Source: Rodentibacter abscessus
GTDB lineage: Bacteria > Pseudomonadota > Gammaproteobacteria > Enterobacterales > Pasteurellaceae
Length of the DNA: 64,000 bases
Reading direction: 5' to 3'
Assembly: GCF_047160095.1 (NCBI RefSeq)
Contig: NZ_AP038785.1
Span: 744,001 to 808,000 of the forward strand
Shown here in pieces: positions 26,166 to 33,574 of this stretch (the first letter of the stretch is position 1; the number at the start of each line of letters is the position of its first letter). The notes beneath the pieces are model-generated. The model ran no database searches and had not been told where the DNA came from. It was given only the letters and a program-made list of their open reading frames with translations. The translations under genes and the position numbers were made by a program.

Positions 26166-26651
26166 ATGCTTAAACAAGCAATCACAGATAAACTAAACGA
26201 ACAAATCAATTTGGAATTCTACTCTTCTAATGTTTACTTACAGATGAGCGCTTGGTGTTCAAAACATGGCTATGAAGGTGCGGCTGCATTTTTACTTCGC
26301 CATGCGGATGAAGAATTAGAACATATGCAAAAGTTATTCCAATATGTAAGTGAAACCAGCGGTATGCCGCTTTTAGGTCGAATTGAGGCACCTAAAAATG
26401 ATTACACTTCATTAAAAGAAGTTTTTGAAACAACACTTGAACACGAGAAGCTGGTGACTTCAAAAATCAATGAATTGGTTGAAGTAACTTTTGCAAATAA
26501 AGACTACTCTACCTTCAATTTCTTGCAATGGTACGTTGCTGAGCAACATGAAGAAGAAAAACTGTTCAGTGGTATTATTGATAAATTTAATTTAGTCGGT
26601 GAAGACGGTCGAGGTTTATACTTCGTAGATCGTGATTTAGCCACTTTATAA
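26166..26651 (+). CDS. ftnA: Non-haem ferritin, first subunit
   Basis: The start is ATG 26166, with AAAGGAG just upstream; an ATG at 26109 adds an unsupported extension. The 161-residue four-helix protein opens LKQAITDKLNEQINLEFYSS. The ferroxidase-centre residues are visible: E in NLEFYSS, E-x2-H in DEELEHMQKLF, and E/Q residues in WYVAEQHEEEKLF. Ferritins oxidise Fe(II) and store it in a 24-subunit shell. The gene is 17 bp upstream of a second ferritin that is similar throughout, so this is a tandem duplication and the two products may form mixed shells, as known for Haemophilus. Confidence 0.95.
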   Translation: MLKQAITDKLNEQINLEFYSSNVYLQMSAWCSKHGYEGAAAFLLRHADEELEHMQKLFQYVSETSGMPLLGRIEAPKNDYTSLKEVFETTLEHEKLVTSKINELVEVTFANKDYSTFNFLQWYVAEQHEEEKLFSGIIDKFNLVGEDGRGLYFVDRDLATL

Positions 26652-26668
26652 TCAAGAGGAGAAATAAA

Positions 26669-27169
26669 ATGTTATCGGCAAATGTAGTAAAACTATTAAA
26701 TGATCAAATGAATTTGGAATTTTATTCTTCTAATTTGTATCTTCAAATGAGCGCTTGGTGTGAACAACAAGGCTTTGAGGGCGCGGCAAAATTTTTATCT
26801 GCTCACGCAGCGGAAGAAATGACACATATGCGAAAATTATTCACTTATTTGAATGAAACCGGTGCATTGCCAATCATTTCTGCCATTGAAGCACCGTCTC
26901 ACGTATATAAATCACTAAAAGAAGTGCTTGAACTTACTTATAAGCACGAAAAATTTATCACCGATAAAATCAATGAGTTAGTAGGAAAAACTTTTGAAGA
27001 AAAAGATTATTCCGCATTCAATTTCTTACAATGGTATGTTGCAGAACAACACGAAGAAGAAAAACTCTTTAGCAGTATTTTGGATAAACTCAATATACTC
27101 GGTGAAGATGGTAAAGCTTTATTCTTAATTGATAAAGATTTAGAGAAATTAGCAACTGTAACCGCTTAA
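26669..27169 (+). CDS. ftnB: Non-haem ferritin, second subunit
   Basis: The 166-residue paralogue of the preceding gene starts after AAGAGGAG. It keeps the NLEFYSSNLYLQMSAWC opening, a E-x2-H motif variant (AEEMTHMRKLF) and the identical FNFLQWYVAEQHEEEKLFS block. Identity is highest in this last block, suggesting selection on, or gene conversion of, the ferroxidase segment. The C-terminus is a few residues longer than that of its partner (LEKLATVTA). A strong intrinsic terminator follows 13 bp after the stop, closing the two-gene operon. Confidence 0.95.
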   Translation: MLSANVVKLLNDQMNLEFYSSNLYLQMSAWCEQQGFEGAAKFLSAHAAEEMTHMRKLFTYLNETGALPIISAIEAPSHVYKSLKEVLELTYKHEKFITDKINELVGKTFEEKDYSAFNFLQWYVAEQHEEEKLFSSILDKLNILGEDGKALFLIDKDLEKLATVTA

Positions 27170-27182
27170 ACGGTGAAATCAT

Positions 27183-27211
27183 CAAAGCTCGGGATTCCCG
27201 AGCTTTGCTTT
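27183..27211 (+). terminator. Intrinsic terminator of ftnAB
   Basis: CAAAGCTCGGG-att-CCCGAGCTTTG is a perfect 11-bp stem with a 3-base loop, followed by CTTTT. Confidence 0.92.
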
Positions 27212-27257
27212 TACATAAAATTCTTTAAAAAAACCGACCGCACTTTTGCAAAAATCA

Positions 27258-27710
27258 CTACCATTTTTCCAGGGCTTTTTTATCTGACTCCCTCGCCTCA
27301 ATCCAACGCTCGCCTTTATTTGTTTGTTCTTTTTTCCAAAACGGTGCTTTTGATTTAAGGTAATCCATAATAAATTCGTTGGCGCAATATGCATCGCCAC
27401 GATGTGAAGAACTTACGCCTACAAGTACGATTTCATCACCGGTATGCAATAAACCTACACGATGAATTACGCATACCCGCTGGATTGACCAGCGTTTTTT
27501 AGCTTCTGTCACAATTTCACGTATAGCCTTTTCCGTCATAGCGGGATAATGCTCAAGATAGAGACTGGAAATATTATCTCCTAGATTTAGATCGCGAACT
27601 TTACCGACAAAAATAACCGTGGCGCCAACAGATTTTTGTTCCGAAAGCCAATGATAAATCGTATTTTGATCAAATTTAGCTTCTTGCACTGCTATTTCAA
27701 TATCGTCCAT
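27258..27710 (-). CDS. moaE: MoaE, molybdopterin synthase catalytic subunit
   Basis: The 150-residue protein matches the E. coli length. Typical segments are GATVIFVGKVRD, LYLEHYPAMTEKAI and VCVIHRVGLLHTGDEIVLVGVSS, then SHRGDAYCANEFIMDYLKSKAPFWKKE with the conserved active-site lysines. Two MoaE and two MoaD subunits convert cyclic pyranopterin monophosphate to molybdopterin. Its start is one base from the moaD stop, and it is the last gene of moaACDE. Confidence 0.95.
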   Translation of the reverse strand: MDDIEIAVQEAKFDQNTIYHWLSEQKSVGATVIFVGKVRDLNLGDNISSLYLEHYPAMTEKAIREIVTEAKKRWSIQRVCVIHRVGLLHTGDEIVLVGVSSSHRGDAYCANEFIMDYLKSKAPFWKKEQTNKGERWIEARESDKKALEKW

Positions 27711-27711
27711 A

Positions 27712-27957
27712 TTATCCTCCTGTCACCGGTGGAAAAAAGGCGATTTCATCACCGGATTTTATCGCACTTTCAAGTGGCATTAAGGTTTGATTGATTGCAA
27801 CAAGCAATTTTCCTTTTTCTAACGCCAACGCCCATTTTTCACCTTTTCGGCTTAAATATTCACGTAACGCTTCGGCAGTTTCAAAATTATCTTCCACTTG
27901 AATTTCATCTATACCGATTAATTCGCGGGTTTGAGCAAAAAATAATACGTTTAACAT
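27712..27957 (-). CDS. moaD: MoaD, molybdopterin synthase sulfur carrier
   Basis: This 81-residue ubiquitin-like protein ends in PPVTGG. The C-terminal Gly-Gly is adenylated and then thiocarboxylated to carry sulfur into molybdopterin. The length is identical to E. coli MoaD. It abuts moaC upstream (start 27957, moaC stop 27958) and moaE downstream, so all three are probably translationally coupled. Confidence 0.95.
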   Translation of the reverse strand: MLNVLFFAQTRELIGIDEIQVEDNFETAEALREYLSRKGEKWALALEKGKLLVAINQTLMPLESAIKSGDEIAFFPPVTGG

Positions 27958-28437
27958 TTATTTCTCCGCTAAAAAATGTCCTGATTTTCCACCGCACTTT
28001 TCAAGCAAACGAATGTGCTCGATCACAATGTCTTTCTGCACAGCTTTGCACATATCGTAAATGGTTAATGCTGCGACACTTGCTGCAGTTAACGCTTCCA
28101 TTTCCACCCCGGTTTTTCCGGTTAGTTTACAGAGGGATTCAATACGAATCTGATTTGTTTTAAATAATGGTTCAAGAGAAACCTCTACTTTAGAAAGTAG
28201 CAATGGGTGACATAGCGGAATAAGCTCCCAAGTGCGTTTAGCCGCTTGAATACCGGCAATACGTGCTGTTGCAAATACATCTCCTTTATGATGCTTCCCT
28301 TCCATTATCATAGATAGGGTTTCTTGTGACATAGTCACAATCGCTTCTGCGCGTGCTTCTCGCACGGTTTCATTTTTACCGGAAACGTCTACCATATTGG
28401 CTTCGCCTCGGCTATTGATATGAGTCAATGTTGTCAT
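27958..28437 (-). CDS. moaC: MoaC, cyclic pyranopterin monophosphate synthase
   Basis: The 159-residue protein opens LTHINSRGEANMVDVSGKNE, the usual MoaC start. It contains GDVFATARIAGIQAAKRTWELIPLCHPLLL, covering the conserved Lys and His of the active site. TGVEMEALTAASVAALTIYDMCKA is the family's most conserved block. With MoaA it turns GTP into cyclic pyranopterin monophosphate. It follows moaA with a 39-bp gap that holds one uptake signal. No moaB gene occurs between them, unlike E. coli. Confidence 0.96.
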   Translation of the reverse strand: MTTLTHINSRGEANMVDVSGKNETVREARAEAIVTMSQETLSMIMEGKHHKGDVFATARIAGIQAAKRTWELIPLCHPLLLSKVEVSLEPLFKTNQIRIESLCKLTGKTGVEMEALTAASVAALTIYDMCKAVQKDIVIEHIRLLEKCGGKSGHFLAEK

Positions 28438-28476
28438 AATTTAAAAGTGCGGTTGATTTTGAAAAAATTTTAGCGA

Positions 28477-29490
28477 TTATCCGCCGATTGAAGCAAGATG
28501 ATTGCGAACGCCGCTATCACCTTGGTGTAAATAATGATGTTCGCGTTTTCCTTGTAGAGCTGCAAAAATACGACCTTGTAACAATGTTTGTTGATCATCG
28601 GATTGTAATAAATCACGCAGTTCAATCCCCTCTTCACCAAACAAACAAAGGTGTAATTTTCCTTTTGACGAAACACGTAGTCGATTACAACTTGCACAAA
28701 AATCTTTCTCATAAGGCATAATCAATCCGATTTCCCCAAGGTAATCCGGGTGTTTGAACACTTTCGCGGGCCCATCCGTTATCGCCCGTTGCTGTTGTTT
28801 CCAACCTTGTGAAATCAATTTTTGCATCAGTATTTCACCGGATAAATGGTAGCGATGAAAGAATTGCGCCATCTCGCCGGTTTGCATAAGTTCAATAAAG
28901 CGCATTTGAATAGGGCGATCTTTTACCCAAACTAAAAATTGGTTAAATTCGTTATCATTCAAATTTTTCATTAAAACAGAATTGACTTTTACTTTTTTAT
29001 AACCAATCTCAAAAGCACGCTCAATCCCTCTCATCACATCATCAAACTTATTAATGCCGGTTATTTGATGAAACATTTTGGGGCTCAGGCTATCAACGCT
29101 AACATTGATAGAAGTAATACCGGAACGTTTCCAAGCATCAACATCTTTTGCCATACGATAGCCGTTTGTGGTCAAGGCAAGTTGACGGATACCCGCTATT
29201 TGCGCGATATTTTCGGCAATGGCGAGAAAATCCTTACGTAAGGTGGGTTCCCCTCCCGTTAAACGGATTTTTTCCGTTCCCATATCGGCAAAGGCTTGGG
29301 CTACACGTGTAATTTCATTTAAGGTAAGAAAACGGGGAGTGTTTGTTTCCGGCCGATACCCATTCGGTAAACAATAGTTACAACGAAAATTGCACTGCTC
29401 AGTGATCGACAGTCGCAAATAATAATAAACACGTTGAAACGAATCGACCAGACGCTCATTCCCTACGTTCTTAATTGGAATAGATTGCAT
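28477..29490 (-). CDS. moaA: MoaA, GTP 3',8-cyclase (radical SAM)
   Basis: The start is the ATG at 29490 (MQSIPIKNVGNERLVDSFQR), as in remembered H. influenzae MoaA, with AGAAAGGTG upstream; a start at 29529 would lie in the leader RNA. The 337-residue product has the radical-SAM motif CNFRCNYC near residue 37, the glycine motif RLTGGEPTLRKD, and the second cluster motif CASCNRLRVSSKGKLHLCLF near 265. It ends ASIGG with the C-terminal GG required for activity. It catalyses the first step of molybdenum-cofactor synthesis. It probably reads from the leader described at 29504-29636. Confidence 0.96.
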   Translation of the reverse strand: MQSIPIKNVGNERLVDSFQRVYYYLRLSITEQCNFRCNYCLPNGYRPETNTPRFLTLNEITRVAQAFADMGTEKIRLTGGEPTLRKDFLAIAENIAQIAGIRQLALTTNGYRMAKDVDAWKRSGITSINVSVDSLSPKMFHQITGINKFDDVMRGIERAFEIGYKKVKVNSVLMKNLNDNEFNQFLVWVKDRPIQMRFIELMQTGEMAQFFHRYHLSGEILMQKLISQGWKQQQRAITDGPAKVFKHPDYLGEIGLIMPYEKDFCASCNRLRVSSKGKLHLCLFGEEGIELRDLLQSDDQQTLLQGRIFAALQGKREHHYLHQGDSGVRNHLASIGG

Positions 29491-29503
29491 GAGACACCTT
29501 TCT

Positions 29504-29636
29504 AAAATGAGAGGATAAGCCGTTTCCAACGTATCCCTGAATAACGTACATCGTTATTGGCATTGCCGTCATATTCATTAATGAACTTAGACAAAACAAG
29601 CTCGGAGTTATGCGATAAAATGTAGCTCTCATTTTA
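29504..29636 (-). ncRNA. Candidate molybdenum-cofactor (Moco) riboswitch leader of moaA
   Basis: Read on the minus strand, AAAATGAGAG near the 5' end pairs with CTCTCATTTT next to the moaA Shine-Dalgarno. This closes a domain of about 130 nt. Inside are a hairpin AATAACG-atgta-CGTTATT and smaller stems (TTCATTAATGAA, GGCAATGCC). The position between divergent moaA and ybhK is where the Moco RNA motif lies in enterobacteria and other gamma-proteobacteria. I could not match conserved nucleotides to the published consensus from memory, so the name rests on position and fold. Confidence 0.5.
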
Positions 29637-29764
29637 AGAAATTCTTAATAAAGAACGCAATGAAATCATTTGAATTTGATCACAAATTTAGGAAATTCCT
29701 TTAAATCAATTATATAAAAAACTATATAATAGCGAGTAAATTAATACGTTCTAGGTAGAAAACT

Positions 29765-30700
29765 ATGTCAAATTTTATTTCACACCGTCAGTATGAATAT
29801 TTGAACGGTTTACGCGTTGTCGCCATTGGCGGCGGGCATGGATTAGGAAGAGTAATGTCCGCTTTAAGTTTTATGAAAGAACGCTTAACCGGCATTGTTA
29901 CTACAACGGATAATGGTGGTTCAACCGGGCGTATCCGACTAGAACAAGGCGGCATTGCTTGGGGGGATTTGCGAAATTGCCTAAATCAAATCATCACGGA
30001 ACCCAGTACAGCCTCTGCATTATTTGAATATCGCTTTAGCGGAAATGGAGAACTTGCCGGACACAATCTAGGCAATTTAATGCTGAAAGCACTCGAAAAT
30101 ATGCATATTCGCCCTCTTGAGAGCGTAAATTTAATCCGTGAATTGTTGCATGTAAAATCTCATTTGATTCCGATGTCCGAAGCCTCGGTTCATCTTGCAG
30201 CAAGTCTTGGCGCAGGTTCAAGCATTGTCGGTGAAGTCAGTATAGATAATTTAACAGAACTGCCTCAATCCTTATTTCTTGTTCCTTTGGTGCAAGCGAC
30301 ACCTGAAGCTATTCAAGCAATTCATCATGCGGACGTGATCTTATTCGGTCCCGGCAGTTTTTTAACCAGCATTATGCCTCCCCTGCTTTTACCGGATATT
30401 GCCTCGGCAATTCGCACAAGCACTGCGAAAAAAATCTTTATTGATAATTTAGGCGTTGAATTGGGAGCGGCTTCTACCCTTTCTTTGAATACACGCGTAC
30501 AGTGGATTCACCGTACCATCAAGGCTGAAATTCTGGATGCAATTATTACGCCGAATGAAAGAAGTGAAGCGGATTTAGCTGATATTTCCTCAGTAAAAGT
30601 ATTAAAAAAACGTCTAAATGCCGATGATTTTAACTATCGCCACGACCGCACCTTACTGGCGAAAGCCATTGATGAAATGTTGGAAGAATTAGGCGGATAA
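29765..30700 (+). CDS. ybhK: YvcK/CofD-like protein (YbhK)
   Basis: The 311-residue protein opens RVVAIGGGHGLGRVMSALSF and contains TGIVTTTDNGGSTGRIR, IAWGDLRNCLNQIITEP and NGELAGHNLGNLMLKALENM. All of these are hallmarks of the YvcK family. Bacillus YvcK binds UDP-sugars and is needed for normal shape on gluconeogenic carbon sources; the job of the proteobacterial form is less clear. LFGPGSFLTSIMPPLLLPDI is the second conserved block. It is divergent from moaA, as in E. coli. A TATAAT -10 is visible at 29725-29730. Confidence 0.9.
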   Translation: MSNFISHRQYEYLNGLRVVAIGGGHGLGRVMSALSFMKERLTGIVTTTDNGGSTGRIRLEQGGIAWGDLRNCLNQIITEPSTASALFEYRFSGNGELAGHNLGNLMLKALENMHIRPLESVNLIRELLHVKSHLIPMSEASVHLAASLGAGSSIVGEVSIDNLTELPQSLFLVPLVQATPEAIQAIHHADVILFGPGSFLTSIMPPLLLPDIASAIRTSTAKKIFIDNLGVELGAASTLSLNTRVQWIHRTIKAEILDAIITPNERSEADLADISSVKVLKKRLNADDFNYRHDRTLLAKAIDEMLEELGG

Positions 30701-30724
30701 TTTATCCCAAGTATATTATGCGTT

Positions 30725-30759
30725 TTTGTACCGCACTTTACGCAAAAGTGCGGTACAAA
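30725..30759. terminator. Bidirectional uptake-signal terminator between ybhK and thiI
   Basis: TTTGTACCGCACTTT and AAAGTGCGGTACAAA form a stem of about 15 bp around a short ACGCA loop. It lies between convergent genes and has T-rich flanks, so it can serve both. Confidence 0.85.
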
Positions 30760-30765
30760 TTGTGG

Positions 30766-32217
30766 CTATTTTGGGGAAAATACGCGTACGTTTGTAAAGC
30801 CGTTTTCTTTCAAATACAAGGCTTGTAACTTACTCATTACGCCACGTTCGCAATAAAGTACATAATTTTTGTTTTGATCAAGCGAACCGAATTGTGATGA
30901 AAGTTTATAAAATGGCATTTGCACCACTTCGTGACTCTCCGATTCAAAGGGCTTCTCGTCTGTTTCTTCCGGGCTACGAATATCCAGAATCACATCATTG
31001 TTCCCCAATGTGGAAATCGTATCCACTGCGACCACTTCTTTTTCTGTTTCCTCGGCGATTTGGCGAATATCTAAATATTGCGCATTTTCTACCGCACTTT
31101 CTAAAATCTCAAAGTCAAAATTGTTTTCTTCAATAAGGATTTTTTCACGTATGGCTTTAATGGTTGGATTTTTAGAAATCACTCCACAAAATTCCGGCAT
31201 CGATTTCGCAATATCATCGGTACCGATTTCTTTCGCCATTGCAATAATTTGTTCCTTATCGTGTGTGATAAGCGGACGTAACACCAAGGCATCTGCCGCC
31301 TCATCAATCAGGCGCAAATTCGTTAAGGTTTGGCTGGAAACCTGTCCTAATGCTTCCCCCGTTACAATGGCTTCAATATTGAAACGTGCCGCCACTTTGC
31401 TTGCTGCACGTACCATCATTCGTTTTAACACAACCCCCATTTGACCGTTATCGATTTTCTCTAAGATCTCCCCGACAACACCTTCAAAATTAATCGCAAT
31501 AAAACGTACCTTGTGAGAAGCACTGTAACGTTGCCAAATATGATACGCCATTTGCTTTACGCCAATCTCGTGTGCTGCTCCGCCGAGATTAAAGAAACAA
31601 TAATGTACGCGAGAACCACGACGAACCAACATATAGCTGGAAACACCGGAATCAAACCCACCGGAAATCAAAGAAAGCACATCTTCCTGTGTACCGATCG
31701 GATAACCGCCAAGCCCTGCATAGCGTGCTTTTACCAACATTATTTTGTCGTCTTCAATATCAATGCGCACCGTTACATCAGGATTTTTTAGACGAACTTT
31801 GGCACTTTCAATATGTTGATTTAATCCACCGCCAATATAACGCTCCGCTTCAATGGAACTGAATTTGTGTTTCCCTTTACGTTTTACCCGTACACAAAAG
31901 GTTTTTCCTTGGAGTTGATGTTCTACTTCGGAAAGGGTGAGTTCAAAAATGTGGTGTAAATCGGTGAATGATTTTTCTTCTACTTCTAAAAAGTGATGAA
32001 TACCCGGAATACGCTGTAATAAGGCAATTAACGCTTCTCGATTCGCTTCGTTTTTTGACCGCACTTCAATGTAATCCCAATGGCGTACTACTGCGGTATC
32101 TTCATCATATTTTTGTAAAATATTACGAATATTACTGGTAAGAATTTTCGCGAAACGTTTACGTACCGTTTCGCTTTTAATCATAATTTCAGGGAAAAGT
32201 TTAACGATAAATTTCAT
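30766..32217 (-). CDS. thiI: ThiI, tRNA 4-thiouridine synthetase with rhodanese domain
   Basis: The 483-residue protein is full length like E. coli ThiI. It has an N-terminal ferredoxin-like/THUMP region (about 1-165) that binds tRNA. The PP-loop ATP pyrophosphatase domain (about 170-390) carries SLISGGFDSGVSSYMLV. The C-terminal rhodanese domain (about 400-483) has its persulfide cysteine in VLYCERGVMSK. The cysteine-containing rhodanese domain means it can support both s4U8 formation and thiazole synthesis for thiamine. It is convergent with ybhK and divergent from xseB. Confidence 0.97.
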   Translation of the reverse strand: MKFIVKLFPEIMIKSETVRKRFAKILTSNIRNILQKYDEDTAVVRHWDYIEVRSKNEANREALIALLQRIPGIHHFLEVEEKSFTDLHHIFELTLSEVEHQLQGKTFCVRVKRKGKHKFSSIEAERYIGGGLNQHIESAKVRLKNPDVTVRIDIEDDKIMLVKARYAGLGGYPIGTQEDVLSLISGGFDSGVSSYMLVRRGSRVHYCFFNLGGAAHEIGVKQMAYHIWQRYSASHKVRFIAINFEGVVGEILEKIDNGQMGVVLKRMMVRAASKVAARFNIEAIVTGEALGQVSSQTLTNLRLIDEAADALVLRPLITHDKEQIIAMAKEIGTDDIAKSMPEFCGVISKNPTIKAIREKILIEENNFDFEILESAVENAQYLDIRQIAEETEKEVVAVDTISTLGNNDVILDIRSPEETDEKPFESESHEVVQMPFYKLSSQFGSLDQNKNYVLYCERGVMSKLQALYLKENGFTNVRVFSPK

Positions 32218-32392
32218 AGGAACTAAATTTATTAAAAAATGGCGAACATTTTACGCAAAGAAAAGGAAAAGTCCATACAACAAAAAGCGACCATCTTTTT
32301 ATAAGTAACGAATTTTGAAATAATTTTTTAACATCCCGCCAAAATAAAGTACAATACGCAGCAATATCTTTCTCCATAAAAAGGATTGATTA

Positions 32393-32632
32393 ATGGCGCG
32401 TAAACCCACAACTTCACAAGATTTTGAAGCTACATTAACGCAATTAGAAACCATTGTTTCAAATTTAGAAAGTGGCGAATTGCCTTTAGAAGAAGCATTA
32501 AAGGCGTTTGAACAAGGCGTTAAATTAGCCCAATTGGGGCAAGAACGCTTGCAACAGGCAGAACAGCGGATTCAAATTCTGTCACAAAAAAGCGAAACTG
32601 CACCTTTGACGGATTACGAAGGAAACGAATAA
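32393..32632 (+). CDS. xseB: Exonuclease VII small subunit
   Basis: The 79-residue helical protein includes DFEATLTQLETIVSNLESGE and LPLEEALKAFEQGVKLAQ, the family signature. Several XseB copies bind the XseA catalytic subunit, which is not in this window. It opens the operon xseB-ispA-dxs, the same order as in E. coli, and ispA starts 2 bases after the stop. AAAAGGATTG supplies the Shine-Dalgarno. Confidence 0.95.
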   Translation: MARKPTTSQDFEATLTQLETIVSNLESGELPLEEALKAFEQGVKLAQLGQERLQQAEQRIQILSQKSETAPLTDYEGNE

Positions 32633-32634
32633 AA

Positions 32635-33525
32635 ATGAGTTGGTTTGCTCAAGAATTAAATATGGTTCAAATGCGTATTAATACTTTTTTAGAAATGCAA
32701 TTTGAGCGCATTGAGACTTACAATTCACCCTTACGTGATGCGATGAAATACGGTTTATTATTGGGAGGAAAACGCGTTCGTCCTTTTTTGGTTTATGCCA
32801 CCGGAAAAATGCTTGGCGCAAATGAACAAAATTTGGATTATTGTGCGGCGGCGATTGAAGCCGTTCATGCTTACTCCTTAATCCATGATGATTTACCGGC
32901 GATGGATAATGATGATCTACGCCGTGGCCACCCAACCTGCCATATCGCTTTTGATGAAGCCACCGCTATTCTTGCCGGTGATGCACTACAAACCTTTGCC
33001 TTTGATATGCTTACTCAAATTCCTTCTCTTTCGGCGGAACAAAAACTCGCATTAATTCAGGTTTTGGCGAACGCTTCCGGAGTGAAAGGGATGTGCTTGG
33101 GGCAAAGTTTAGATTTGATTTCCGAACATAAACAAATTAGTTTGGCTGAATTAGAATTAATCCATCGTAATAAAACCGGCGCATTGCTTACCGCAGCATT
33201 AAAGCTCGGTTTTATTTGTTCACCTCATTTTTCCGACAAAACGTTGGAAATCGCATTGATAAATTATGCCAATGCGATTGGTTTGGCGTTCCAAGTACAA
33301 GACGATATTTTAGACATTGAAGGCGATAGTGCGGAAATAGGCAAACCGGTAGGCTCGGATTTAGGTTTAGATAAAAGCACGTATCCGAAATTACTTGGTC
33401 TGAATGGGGCGAAACAAAAAGCGCAAGATTTATACCAAACCGCCTTATCCGAATTAGAAAAAATTCCTTTCGATACCACCGCACTGCGTGCATTGGCAGA
33501 ATTTATTATTACAAGAAAAAGTTAA
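32635..33525 (+). CDS. ispA: Farnesyl diphosphate synthase
   Basis: This 296-residue polyprenyl synthase has the first aspartate-rich motif in HDDLPAMDNDDLRRG near residue 85 and the second in QDDILDIEGD near 222. GGKRVRPFLVYATG binds the isopentenyl diphosphate. Condensing IPP with DMAPP and GPP gives the C15 precursor for undecaprenyl phosphate, quinones and haem O. The residues before the first motif fit the bacterial short-chain type. Near the C-terminus DTTALRALAEF is encoded by an uptake-signal-like GACC/GCACT stretch. Confidence 0.95.
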   Translation: MSWFAQELNMVQMRINTFLEMQFERIETYNSPLRDAMKYGLLLGGKRVRPFLVYATGKMLGANEQNLDYCAAAIEAVHAYSLIHDDLPAMDNDDLRRGHPTCHIAFDEATAILAGDALQTFAFDMLTQIPSLSAEQKLALIQVLANASGVKGMCLGQSLDLISEHKQISLAELELIHRNKTGALLTAALKLGFICSPHFSDKTLEIALINYANAIGLAFQVQDDILDIEGDSAEIGKPVGSDLGLDKSTYPKLLGLNGAKQKAQDLYQTALSELEKIPFDTTALRALAEFIITRKS

Positions 33526-33574
33526 TTGCGACCGCGTCACAAAAGTGCGGTCGGAAATTTAAATATTTTGTGGA

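Noticed and set aside
30998..31444. Plus-strand frame of 148 codons inside thiI
   Set aside because: It is a shadow of the thiI rhodanese and linker coding sequence, with a low-complexity serine/isoleucine peptide.
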